Shown piece after piece: positions 49,377-61,586 of a stretch of DNA of 64,000 nt. The notes under the pieces are model-generated. The model made no database searches, was not told the origin of the DNA, and saw only the letters and a program-made list of their open reading frames with translations. The DNA comes from Plumapathes pennacea. Taxonomy: Eukaryota; Cnidaria; Anthozoa; Antipatharia; Myriopathidae. How positions within the stretch are numbered: position 1 is the stretch's first letter; every line of letters starts with the position of its first letter. Location: positions 14,680,001-14,744,000 of the forward strand of contig OZ038464.1 in NCBI GenBank assembly GCA_964036295.1. The letters run 5' to 3'. The translations under genes were made by a program, and so were the position numbers.

Positions 49377-49574
49377 ATGCTGATCTTCATGCTGTTGACT
49401 GCTTCGGTCGGAACGCCCTTCACTATGCGTGTTGGTCTGATGATGTGGCGACGATACAATTGTTTTTGGACAAAGGATTTAAGATTGAGTGCGTTGACAA
49501 GAAAGGTGCCACCCCACTGCTGCTTGCAGCGCTAAAAGGCCATGCGAACACTGTAACTTTCCTGCTGTCAAAAG
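49377..49574 (+). CDS. array exon B3, two ANK repeats
   Basis: 66 codons, phase 1-1, Asp at the split codon. Hairpins AVDCFGR and DKKGAT; Trp20, Lys54. Encodes the same protein as B7. Confidence 0.87.
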
Positions 49575-50681
49575 GTAAAAGGTCCATCTAAGCGAGTGTT
49601 GCAAGTGAAAAGGGTTATTGTCGGTTTACGTGAGTTGGATAGAAATTTGTGGTTTTGGAGGTCCAAAATACCGGTAAACCGTGGATTAGATCACTTCCAA
49701 TATTGTGACGTTTTTGAGCAGATTTTTGGCGATTTCTGGATTAAAAAACATGGTGTTTTCGTTATTAAAAAGCCAAGTGGTGTCAACATTCTGGTGTAAC
49801 GCGTAGTGTCACTTATGCAGAGCCGGGACTGAACTTGGTATATTAAGATATTCGACGATATATAGTTCGGCGACATAGACCAAAAGAGACTGAGGAGCGT
49901 GACGCCTCGACTTGTGACCAAGACTTTCACATTTCGAGGCTTAGCGAAGAGAAAAAAATAAAATAAAACACCTAATATAGGAGCAACCTACTCATGCTTG
50001 GAACAGCTAGGTTCAGAGTGTTATAAAATTTTGTACATCCCTAAAAAGAAAACCCTCGAGAAGTAACAGTTTATGAATTATAGTAGGATACTAAAAGCCA
50101 TCATGAGGGGGATTTGACGCTATTAATAAATCGCTGTGAGAAGTGGTGTTTTAGCTTACTAGATACGGAGTCGTAACTGCTACTGATCCTACTGAGTCCA
50201 TTTTTTTTTTGTGCTTGATATTATTTTAACCACTGGTGACTTTAAGTGAGAAGATGTAATACGCGCTATTAGAAAGGAGCAGGGGAAAGTAGAAGGAATT
50301 ATTTAGCCACTTTTACAGTCATGAGAAGTAGCTAATAAAACTTTTTGATTTCCGTTAACGACTACTTTTGAACATGAAGTAAATCTTTATTCTGAGTTAA
50401 AATTTTTGTCGAATTGAGCGGATGTCCCGACTCTGCCTGGCAAATTTGATTGTCAAGTGGCCCGCCAAAATATCTCAGCCTCGCCAACGGCGCATGAGTG
50501 TGAACGTGGTTTTTATAAACCTCCTATAATACCAAAAGAAATATTATGAGTTAAACAAACCTCCACCAACCGGCGATGTAGTTTTAGAAATTCTATGATT
50601 AAGGCTGTTTTACCAGAATCCAGCCTCTTACGCAATGAATGTGAGTTCACATTAAAGTTAATTACTTTGCTTTTATTCAAG

Positions 50682-50879
50682 GTGCTGATCTTCATGCTGT
50701 TGGGTATGTCGGTCGAAACGCCCTTCACTATGCGTGTCGGTCTGATGATGTGGCGACGATACAATTGTTTTTGGACAAAGGATTTAAGATTGAGTGCGTT
50801 GACAAGGAAGATAGCACCTCACTGCTGCTTGCAGCACTAAAAGGCCATGCGAACACTGTAACTTTCCTGCTGTCAAAAG
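50682..50879 (+). CDS. array exon B4, two ANK repeats
   Basis: 66 codons, phase 1-1, Gly at the split codon. Hairpins AVGYVGR and DKEDST; Ser47 replaces the usual Pro of TPLL. Confidence 0.87.
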
Positions 50880-51984
50880 GTAAAAGGTCCATCTAAGCGA
50901 GTGTTGCAAGTGAAAAGGGTTATTGTCGGTTTACGTGAGTTGGATAGAAATTTGTGGTTTTGGAGGTCCAAAATACCGGTAAACCGTGGATTAGATCACT
51001 TCCAATATTGTGACGTTTTTGAGCAGATTTTTGGCGATTTCTGGATTAAAAAACATGGTGTTTTCGTTATTAAAAAGCCAAGTGGTGTCAACATTCTGGT
51101 GTAACGCGTAGTGTCACTTATGCAGAGCCGGGACTGAACTTGGTATATTAAGATATTCGACGATATATAGTTCGGCGACATAGACCAAAAGAGACTGAGG
51201 AGCGTGACGCCTCGACTTGTGACCAAGACTTTCACATTTCGAGGCTTAGCGAAGAGAAAAAAATAAAATAAAACACCTAATATAGGAGCAACCTACTCAT
51301 GCTTGGAACAGCTAGGTTCAGAGTGTTATAAAATTTTGTACATCCCTAAAAATAAAACCCTCGAGAAGTAACAGTTTATGAATTATAGTAGGATACTAAA
51401 AGCCATCATGAGGGGGATTTGACGCTATTAATAAATCGCTGTGAGAAGTGGTGTTTTAGCTTACTAGATACGGAGTCGTAACTGCTACTGATCCTACTAA
51501 GTCCTTTTTTTGTGCTTGATATTATTTTAACCACTGGTGACTTTAAGTGAGAAGATGTAATACGCGCTATTAGAAAGGAGCAGGGGAAAGTAAAGAAGGA
51601 ATTATTTAGCCACTTTTACAGTCATGAGAAGTAGCTAATAAAACTTTTTGATTTCCGTTAACGACTGCTTTTGAACATGAAGTAAATCTTTATTCTGAGT
51701 TAAATTTTTTGTCGAATTGAGCGGATGTCCCGACTCTGCCTGACAAGTTTGATTGTCAAGTGTCCCGCCAAAATATCTCAGCCTCGCCAACGGCGCATGA
51801 GTGTGAACGTGGTGTTTTTTAACCTCCTATAATACCAAAAGAAATATTATGAGTTAAACAAACCTCCACCAACCGGCGATGTAGTTTTAGAAATTCTAAG
51901 ATTAAGGCTGTTTTACCATAATCCAGCCTCTTACGCAATGAATGTGAGTTCACATTAAAGTTAATTACTTTGCTTTTATTCAAG

Positions 51985-52182
51985 ATGCTGATCTTCATGC
52001 TGTTGACTGCTTCGGTCGGAACGCCCTTCACTATGCGTGTCAGTCTGATGACGTGGCGACGATACAATTGTTTTTGGACAAAGGATTTAAGATTGAGTGC
52101 GTTGACAAGGAAGATATCACCCCACTGCTGCTTGCAGCGCTAACAGGCCATGCGAACACTGTAACTTTCCTGCTGTCAAAAG
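51985..52182 (+). CDS. array exon B5, two ANK repeats
   Basis: 66 codons, phase 1-1, Asp at the split codon. Hairpins AVDCFGR and DKEDIT; Gln20, Thr54. Close to B8. Confidence 0.87.
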
Positions 52183-53291
52183 GTAAAAGGTCCATCTAAG
52201 CGAGTGTTGCAAGTGAAAAGGGTTATTGTCGGTTTACGTGAGTTGGATAGAAATTTGTGGTTTTGGAGGTCCAAAATACCGGTAAACCGTGGATTAGATC
52301 ACTTCCAATATTGTGACGTTTTTGAGCAGATTTTTGGCGATTTCTGGATTAAAAAACATGGTGTTTTCGTTATTAAAAAGCCAAGTGGTGTCAACATTCT
52401 GGTGTAACGCGTAGTGTCACTTATGCAGAGCCGGGACTGAACTTGGTATATTAAGATATTCGACGATATATAGTTCGGCGACATAGACCAAAAGAGACTG
52501 AGGAGCGTGACGCCTTGACTTGTGACCAAGACTTTCACATTTCGAGGCTTAGCGAAGAGAAAAAAGTAAAATAAAACACCTAATATAGGAGCAACCTACT
52601 CATGCTTGGAACAGCTAGGTTCAGAGTGTTATAAAATTTTGTACATCCCTAAAAATAAAACCCTCGAGAAGTAACAGTTTATGAATTATAGTAGGATACT
52701 AAAAGCCATTATGAAGGGGATTTGACGCTATTAATAAATCGCTGTGAGAAGTGGTGTTTTAGCTTACTAGATACGGAGTCGTAACTGCTACTGATCCTAC
52801 TGAGTCCATTTTTTTTTGTGCTTGATATTATTTTAACCACTGGTGACTTTAAGTGAGAAGATGTAATACGCGCTATTAGAAAGGAGCAGGGGAAAGTAGA
52901 AGGAATTATTTAGCCACTTTTACAGTCATGAGAAGTTATAGCTAATAAAACTTTTTGATTTCCGTTAACGACTACTTTTGAACATGAAGTAAATCTTTAT
53001 TCTGAGTTAAAATTTTTGTCGAATTGAGCGGTTGTCCCGACTCTGCCTGGCAAATTTGATTGTCAAGTGGCCCGCCAAAATATCTCAGCCTCGCCAACGG
53101 CGCATGAGTGTGAAAGTGGTTTTTATAAACCTCCTATAATACCAAAAGAAATATTATGAGTTAAACAAACCTTCACCAACCGGCGATGTAGTTTTAGAAA
53201 TTCTAAGATTAAGGCTGTTTTACCAGAATCCAGCCTGTTACGCAATGAATGTGAGTTCACATTAAAGTTAATTACTTTGCTTTTATTCAAG

Positions 53292-53489
53292 GTGCTGATC
53301 TTCATGCTGTTGGGTATGTCGGTCGGAACGCCCTTCACTATGCGTGTTGGTCTGATGATGTGGCGACGATACAATTGTTTTTGGACAAAGGATTTAAGAT
53401 TGAGTGCGTTGACAAGGAATATAGCACCCCACTGCTGCTTGGAGCACTAAAAGGCAATGCGAACACTGTAACTTTCCTGCTGTCAAAAG
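53292..53489 (+). CDS. array exon B6, two ANK repeats
   Basis: 66 codons, phase 1-1, Gly at the split codon. Hairpins AVGYVGR and DKEYST; Trp20, Gly51 (LLLGAL) and Asn56 (KGNAN), two changes at positions that are nearly constant elsewhere. Confidence 0.87.
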
Positions 53490-54596
53490 GTAAAAGGTCC
53501 ATCTAAGCGAGTGTTGCAAGTGAAAAGGGTTATTGTCGGTTTACGTGAGTTGGATAGAAATTTGTGGTTTTGGAGGTCCAAAATACCGGTAAACCGTGGA
53601 TTAGATCACTTCCAATATTGTGACGTTTTTGAGCAGATTTTTGGCGATTTCTGGATTAAAAAACATGGTGTTTTCGTTATTAAAAAGCCAAGTGGTGTCA
53701 ACATTCTGGTGTAACGCGTAGTGTCACTTATGCAGAGCCGGGACTGAACTTGGTATATTAAGATATTCGACGATATATAGTTCGGCGACATAGACCAAAA
53801 GAGACTGAGGAGCGTGACGCCTCGACTTGTGACCAAGACTTTCACATTTCGAGGCTTAGCGAAGAGAAAAAAATAAAATAAAACACCTAATATAGGAGCA
53901 ACCTACTCATGCTTGGAACAGCTAGGTTCAGAGTGTTATAAAATTTTGTACATCCCTAAAAAGAAAACCCTCGAGAAGTAACAGTTTATGAATTATAGTA
54001 GGATACTAAAAGCCATCATGAGGGGGATTTGACGCTATTAATAAATCGCTGTGAGAAGTGGTGTTTTAGCTTACTAGATACGGAGTCGTAACTGCTACTG
54101 ATCCTACTGAGTCCATTTTTTTTTTGTGCTTGATATTATTTTAACCACTGGTGACTTTAAGTGAGAAGATGTAATACGCGCTATTAGAAAGGAGCAGGGG
54201 AAAGTAGAAGGAATTATTTAGCCACTTTTACAGTCATGAGAAGTAGCTAATAAAACTTTTTGATTTCCGTTAACGACTACTTTTGAACATGAAGTAAATC
54301 TTTATTCTGAGTTAAATTTTTTGTCGAATTGAGCGGATGTCCTGACTCTGCCTGGCAAGTTTGATTGTCAAGTGGCCCGCCAAAATATCTCAGCCTCGCC
54401 AACGGCGCATGAGTGTGAACGTGGTTTTTATAAACCTCCTATAATACCAAAAGAAATATTATGAGTTAAACAAACCTTCACCAACCGGCGATGTAGTTTT
54501 AGAAATTCTAAGATTAAGGCTGTTTTACCATAATCCAGCCTCTTACGCAATGAATGTGAGTTCACATTAAAGTTAATTACTTTGCTTTTATTCAAG

Positions 54597-54794
54597 ATGC
54601 TGATCTTCATGCTGTTGACTGCTTCGGTCGGAACGCCCTTCACTATGCGTGTTGGTCTGATGATGTGGCGACGATACAATTGTTTTTGGACAAAGGATTT
54701 AAGATTGAGTGCGTTGACAAGAAAGGTGCCACCCCACTGCTCCTTGCAGCACTAAAAGGCCATGCGAACACTGTAACTTTCCTGCTGTCAAAAG
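54597..54794 (+). CDS. array exon B7, two ANK repeats
   Basis: 66 codons, phase 1-1, Asp at the split codon. Hairpins AVDCFGR and DKKGAT; Trp20. Protein identical to B3, with silent differences. Confidence 0.87.
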
Positions 54795-56395
54795 GTAAAA
54801 GGTCCATCTAAGCGAGTGTTGCAAGTGAAAAGGGTTATTGTCGGTTTACGTGAGTTGGATAGAAATTTGTGGTTTTGGAGGTCCAAAATACCGGTAAACC
54901 GTGGATTAGATCACTTCCAATATTGTGACGTTTTTGAGCAGATTTTTGGCGATTTCTGGATTAAAAAACATGGTGTTTTCGTTATTAAAAAGCCAAGTGG
55001 TGTCAACATTCTGGTGTAACGCGTAGTGTCACTTATGCAGAGCCGGGACTGAACTTGGTATATTAAGATATTCGACGATATATAGTTCGGCGACATAGAC
55101 CAAAAGAGACTGAGGAGCGTGACGCCTCGACTTGTGACCAAGACTTTCACATTTCGAGGCTTAGCGAAGAGAAAAAATAAAATAAAACACCTAATATAGG
55201 AGCAACCTACTCATGCTTGAAACAGCTAGGTTCAGAGTGTTATAAAATTTTGTACATCCCTAAAAAGAAAACCCTCGAGAAGTAACAGTTTATGAATTAA
55301 AGTAGGATACTAAAAGCCATCATGAGGGGGATTTGACGCTATTAATAAATCGCTGTGAGAAGTGGTGTTTTAGCTTACTAGATACGGAGTCGTAACTGCT
55401 ACTGATCCTACTAAGTCCTTTTTTTGTGCTTGATATTATTTTAACCACTGGTGACTTTAAGTGAGAAGATGTAATACGCGCTATTAGAAAGGAGCAGGTG
55501 AAAGTAAAGAAGGAATTATTTAGCCACTTTTACAGTCATGAGAAGTAGCTAATAAGACTTTTTGATTTCCGTTAACGACTGCTTTTGAACATGAAGTAAA
55601 TCTTTATTCTGAGTTAAATTTTTTGTCGAATTGTGCGGATGTCCCGACTCTGCCTGACAAGTTTGATTGTCAAGTGGCCCGCCAAAATATCTCAGCCTCG
55701 CCAACGGCGCATGAGTGTGAACGTGGTGTTTTTTAACCTCCTATAATAACAAAAGAAATATTATGAGTTAAACAAACCTTCACCAACCGGCGATGTAGTT
55801 TTAGAAATTCTAAGATTAAGGCTGTTTTACCAGAATCCAGCCTCTTACGCAATGAATGTGAGTTCACATTAAAGTTAACAAGACAGGCCTGTGGCCAGTG
55901 CGCTTGTGACGTCATTAGTACAATGAATAGAGACACGCGGGGTCCCGGGAGAGGAACTTTTGTCGTGCGTTTATATGCAAAAGATATTATAGCCGAGTCA
56001 GTTTTTGCAAATGACGGATCCAAGAGCTCCCTTTATTTTTCTTGCCCTCTTTTCTTCTAATTTTGGTCAAACAGATATTCACGAAAAAGTGTATTATAAT
56101 AATTGAGAGAAAACAATTATCGAAGGCCCCGTAGGAATATTCTTCGTTTGCAACAACCCAGTTTTCATTGCTTTCCGATGCACGTGACAGTACTTGTGTG
56201 ACGCTTTCTATACAACCTGGCAACCTTGTTGAGTGAATTTTCAAGCTGACATGTTTTGTGGAGGAACTGTGTTGTCATTTTGTAATGGGATTGACTGGGG
56301 AATACGCGACATCTTAAGTAGCTGTAAGACAGCGTAATAGCCTTATCTCATCTTCCCAGCGTGTGCATCATGTTCAAGTAGCTGTAGCACATTAA

Positions 56396-56727
56396 GGCCC
56401 GTCCACACTACGCCGGATAAATTTGAAAACGCAACTTTCACTCTGAAAACGCAAGAAATGTTTTCCGTCCACACTGGAAAACGGATAAAATGTTTCCGGG
56501 CCCAAATGTATTGTTATTGCTCTACAAACGTCCCTGACAATCTTTGAAACCACTTGACGTGGCCACGTGAGTCAGGGTTTTCGAAAAGTTCCGTTTTCAA
56601 AATGTTTTTCGTCCACACCAAAACGCAAAGCCGGCGCTTTCAAATTTATCCACTTTGAAGAGCGTTTTCCTAACCGTAAGAATAAAGTTGCGTTTTCAAA
56701 TTTATCCGGCGTAGTGTGGACGGGGCC
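56396..56727. mobile_element. Harbinger-like MITE inside X copy 3
   Basis: Same MITE as in copies 1 and 2, with one C missing from the left end (GGCCCGTCCACAC). Confidence 0.8.
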
Positions 56728-57481
56728 TAAAACATGACACTTCCCATGATGAAATTACTTCGTATGAAAAAGCCATCTCAGACGTTACGCATCCTACATG
56801 TACAAGGCTGATCACTAATATGTTCAAGACTGCTATGCATTAAGCTTTAACGCAAAATTCTGGGTCGATACGAAATTAATCTCTATCGGAAGCTGCAGAC
56901 GTTTGAATACCGTGACAACAAAGGCGTGCATCACGGGCTTGTGGAGCGAACATTACGGCTCGGATAGTCGGATATCAACCTTGAAGACTTCGAGGTATTC
57001 AGTGACAAATATTCTCGATGTAATCGCCTGCCGGTCTTTCCTGCTTTTGTTAAAGCGGCGTGAGTGAAAGCTAAGTAGCTGATGATTCGGGATTCCCCGT
57101 TCTATGATATTATGCTCGTGACATTTCATTGACAGATCTTGTATCTTAATCTCGCGTGATATTTGCCTCAATCCTATTAGTAATTCAATATCCTCAGACA
57201 ATAAACAAAGAACCTTTACTGCACGCAAAACGAAGTTAAACGCCGACTGTTCGTATACGCCGCGCGTTACACAAAGCCGCAGAGTTTCCGACAAAGGGAG
57301 ACGCTCTGCCCGCAGGGAAAAGTTCAAGTTCTATCAAGTTTCGACACGTCTTCTACTACTTATTCGATGTTCTTTCACACAAATATTGCTCAGAACACAG
57401 ATACATTGGTTGAAGCGGTATCTATATTCGAGCATTTGCAAAACACAACCCTTCGTACTTTACGGGGGTCCCGCTGGTAAC

Positions 57482-58067
57482 ACATCAAGCATTTGGGTAC
57501 GGCTATTTTCAAGTCTTCCGACGCTTAAAAACAATGCAAGCCAAAATCGCTCCTAAAGTATGGCTTCCGTGCATCCAGAAAGCCAACCGATCATCGTTTT
57601 GTTTGGATCAACAACTGAAGGACCGGAATTTTTTTCTATATCCCTTGACAGAGAAAACCCATTGTACTTGGTTCTGTGATTTTGATCTCTGAATACGTCT
57701 GATCTTGCAATGACTGTGTTTTAACACATTTTAAAATACAAACGTATCTTAGCACCTCGGTTACTTTTGGCAATACATCAAGCATTTGGGTACGGCTATT
57801 TTCAAGTCTTCCGACGCTTAAAAACAATGCAAGCCAAAATCGCTCCTAAAGTATGGCTTCCGTGCATCCAGAAAGCCAACCGATCATTGTTTTGTTTGGA
57901 TCAACAACTGAAGGACCGGAATTTTTTTCTATATCCCTTGACAGAGAAAACCCATTGTACTTGGTTCTGTGATTTTGATCTCTGAATACGTCTGATCTTG
58001 CAATGACTGTGTTTTAACACATTTTAAAATACAAACGTATCTTAGCACCTCGGTTACTTTTGGCAAT
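57482..58067. repeat. 293-bp tandem duplication in X copy 3
   Basis: 57482-57774 and 57775-58067 are near-identical, each starting ACATCAAGCATTTGGGTACG. Copies 1 and 2 have a single unit. Confidence 0.95.
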
Positions 58068-59201
58068 CTTCTTTTTGAGCTTCTAGCTTTCTCGCAGCGA
58101 TGGTTTATTGATCCTAATTTTCTCTTTCCATTTCCATCTGTGGCTTTTTATTGTTTCCATGTTGTTTACATGCACGTTCACGGAACGCATTAGCATTGTG
58201 AAGTACGTAAGCTCGGGTATAATCATGAACTTTTGACGACTTTGGGACATTCTTTGAAATGTATTCTTGTATTAGTCGCCTGCTTTTTCTACTCTTGTTC
58301 AAAATGCGTGAAAGGCAATTCAATGGTACGTGGCTTGGCTCACGACTTCGTCTTGGAGGACTTCGGTTTTCTTTCACATAAACATTTATGGGAATACAAT
58401 AAAACTGAGCGAAGCAAGATCTACCAACGGTCACTTTTTCCTCAGCCATTTCCTAATTTTCAAATAATAACGCCATCTGTTCCACTGATTGTTTGACCTT
58501 CATGGCACCGAGCCAAAATCTCGCAACAACAACATAAATGCACGCAGAGTGAAATTTTGATTCCAAACAAAAGTCAGATTTTCTGACGCTTTACTTGTAT
58601 CAGCAAGAATAATACAAAGTAAAAGAATACAAAGTACCTTCAAGTTCACCCTCATACTAAACAGTTCCATATAATCCGCTATCAAGCGCTTGTCAAGAAT
58701 CGCCGTCTTTACACAGGTTCTCGTCTTTGTATCTCGAGCGCCTTCGTTCAGCTTGTCCCTTCAAGTTCTCAAGGTTCTGGATATTAGATTCTTCGTACAT
58801 TTCTGTACAGTTGTGCATAGTTATGCAGTTCATTGATAAATTCATTGCATTTGCTTTCATGGCTTTCAATGTGGCTTTTGAGGCTGAACGGACCGACCCA
58901 AGCCAAAACCGCTCAATGAAATTTAGTATGGGTCTACCGCAGCCGGCGTATGCGTTTGTAAGTAAGATGAGCGGTCCATAAAATAATCCACAGAGCCAAC
59001 TAAGGCAAGCAACTTGCTGTCTTCAAAATGGCGAAACTGCTTGCTCGACAAGTCACGTGATCACAACGCCATCACAAATCACATGATAATATCAACCAAT
59101 CATCGCATGCAGATCTCTAACCCAGAAAAATAAAAAAAAAAAAAAATCGCTGCATTTTATAGCTTGTGACGTCACAAGCAATTACTTTGCTTTTATTCAA
59201 G

Positions 59202-59399
59202 ATGCTGATCTTCATGCTGTTGACTGCTTCGGTCGGAACGCCCTTCACTATGCGTGTCGATCTGATGACGTGGCGACGATACAATTGTTTTTGGACAAAG
59301 GATTTAAGATTGAGTGCGTTGAGAAGGAAGATATCACCCCACTGCTGCTTGCAGCGCTAACAGGCCATGCGAACACTGTAACTTTCCTGCTGTCAAAAG
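59202..59399 (+). CDS. array exon B8, two ANK repeats
   Basis: 66 codons, phase 1-1, Asp at the split codon. Hairpins AVDCFGR and EKEDIT (Glu41 is unique); Thr54. Intact although element X copy 3 sits 22 bp upstream; ATTACTTTGCTTTTATTCAAG still precedes it. Confidence 0.82.
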
Positions 59400-60082
59400 G
59401 TAAAAGGTCCATCTAAGCGAGTGTTGCAAGTGAAAAGGGTTATTGTCGGTTTACGTGAGTTGGATAGAAATTTGTGGTTTTGGAGGTCCAAAATACCGGT
59501 AAACCGTGGATTAGATCACTTCCAATATTGTGACGTTTTTGAGGAGATTTTTGGCGATTTCTGGATTAAAAAACATGGTGTTTTCCTTATTAAAAAGCCA
59601 AGTGGTGTCAACATTCTGGTGTAACGCGTAGTGTCACTTATGCAGAGCCGGGACTGAACTTGGTATATTAAGATATTCGACGATATATAGTTCGGCGACA
59701 TAGACCAAAAGAGACTGAGGAGCGTGACGCCTCGACTTGTGACCAAGACTTTCACATTTCGAGGCTTAGCGAAGAGAAAAAAATAAAATAAAACACCTAA
59801 TATAGGAGCAACCTACTCATGCTTGGAACAGCTAGGTTCAGAGTGTTATAAAATTTTGTACATCCCTAAAAATAAAACCCTCGAGAAGTAACAGTTTATG
59901 AATTATAGTAGGATACTAAAAGCCATCATGAGGGGGATTTGACGCTATTAATAAATCGCTTTGAGAAGTGGTGTTTTAGCTTACTAGATACGGAGTCGTA
60001 ACTGCTACTGATCCTACTGAGTCCTTTTTTTTGTGCTTGATATTATTTTAACCACTGGTGACTTTAAGTGAGAAGATGTAAT

Positions 60083-60962
60083 GTACCAATCAATTTGAAA
60101 CTCGCACATCCCCCCCCCCCGGGCATACCCCGGGCATTTGATCGCCTCCCTTGCCTGGGGAGGCGGGAATTTGACCAACCGCTCTCGCCCGGGGTGGGGC
60201 ATTTGACCACAACCACGGAGGGGTGGGGAATTTGAACTCGTTCCCTCAATTTCGCCCCGCTTTACGCGGAAGTGTTTTAGCTTTGCGTACGGTGTGTGCT
60301 AAGTATTTATTTTGTCTAAATTGAGAGGCATATCAGTGAATGTTCCAAGCACAACGTTCATTTATCGAGGATCAATCTCCGATGTTGCGCCGTTACGATT
60401 TAAACAACTCGCAATAAAGCGCTGCTTCGCTGGCTCAAGGTATGGTGTGAAACCTTATCATTGGATGTTAAACAAATGCATTTTGTTAGCCGTACGGTTT
60501 AAAGAAAAATGTCAACGACTTTAATACCCTCGGCGCGTCGGAACACGACTCGCGGCATTTCTTGTCAATAATTCCGTGTCAATTCCCTTCGACTTTTTTC
60601 CTCCGCCCAGTATATAAATAGTTCATAAATCTGCTTCAGTCTTGCAAATCACTCGTATTTACTTCCTACAGTGTAATTCGCTTGAAGAAACAATTTTAGC
60701 CAACGTACTCACCGTTATCGAGCTCGGACGCGCGCGACTTTCACAATATTACAAGTCAAATTGTGAGACGTGTATCTGTTTTTCAGCGTTTGTTTTGCCC
60801 CGGGGGTGGGGCATTTGACCACTAAATTCAGCCTTAAACCGGGGCATTTGAACAGTCATTTTGGCCCGAGGGTGGGGAATTTGACCATCGGAAAATCGAA
60901 AAGTTCAAATGCCCGGGGGGTTGCCCGGGGGGGGGATGTGCGAGTTTCGAATTGATCGGTAC
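60083..60962. mobile_element. 880-bp GC-rich element in array intron
   Basis: Inverted ends GTACCAATCAATTTGAAACT and its mirror (TTCGAATTGATCGGTAC), then C-runs and GGGCATACCCCGGGCATTTG. Both end regions carry several GGGGCATTTGACC or GGGGAATTTGACC motifs. AAT occurs beside both ends, fitting a 3-bp duplication, though the exact border is ambiguous by 2 bp. The interrupted site GATGTAATACGCGC is intact in the other units. No transposase seen. A relative lies at 512-636. Confidence 0.75.
60611..60641 (+). promoter_or_regulatory. candidate core promoter inside the 880-bp element
   Basis: TATATAAATAG at 60611 is followed 25-27 bp on by TCAGTC (60636-60641), matching the TCAGTY initiator of invertebrate promoters. 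TTGCAAAT follows at 60642. No clear ORF lies downstream. The spacing is slightly short. Confidence 0.35.
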
Positions 60963-61388
60963 AAAATACGCGCTATTAGAAAGGAGCAGGGGAAAGTAGA
61001 AGGAATTATTTAGCCACTTTTACAGTCATGAGAAGTAGCTAATAAAACGTTTTGATTTCCGTTAACGACTACTTTTGAACATGAAGTAAATCTTTATTCT
61101 GAGTTAAATTTTTTGTCGAATTGAGCGGATGTCCCGACTCTGCCTAGCAAGTTTGACTGTCAAGTGGCCCGCCAAAATATCTCAGCCTCGCCAACGGCGC
61201 ATGAGTGTGAACGTGGTTTTTATAAACCTCCTATAATACCAAAAGAAATATTATGAGTTAAACAAACCTTCACCAACCGGCGATGTAGTTTTAGAAATTC
61301 TAAGATTAAGGCTGTTTTACCAGAATCCAGCCTCTTACGCAATGAATGTGAGTTCACATTAAAGTTAATTACTTTGCTTTTATTCAAG

Positions 61389-61586
61389 ATGCTGATCTTC
61401 ATGCTGTTGACTGCTTCGGTCGGAACGCCCTTCACTATGCGTGTCGGTCTGATGATGTGGCGACGATACAATTGTTTTTGGACAAAGGATTTAAGATTGA
61501 GTGCGTTGACAAGAAACGTGCCACCCCACTGCTGCTTGCAGCGCTAAAAGGCGATGCGAACACTGTAACTTTCCTGCTGTCAAAAG
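61389..61586 (+). CDS. array exon B9, two ANK repeats
   Basis: 66 codons, phase 1-1, Asp at the split codon. Hairpins AVDCFGR and DKKRAT; Asp56 replaces His in the GH motif (KGDAN). Confidence 0.87.

Larger units (their letters stand above)
55879..59179 (-). mobile_element. element X, copy 3, in the ANK array
   Basis: A 3301-bp copy in the same orientation as copy 2, flanked by AA. The interrupted site reads AAAGTTAATTACTTTG in neighbouring units. It is longer than the other copies because of a 293-bp internal tandem duplication. Its right end lies 22 bp before the acceptor of exon B8, leaving that acceptor and its pyrimidine tract intact. Confidence 0.9.

Noticed and set aside
55879..59179. 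Element X as a piggyBac (TTAA) insertion.
   Set aside because: TTAA is present only on one side; the right flank reads AATTAC, and copies share just AA/TT.
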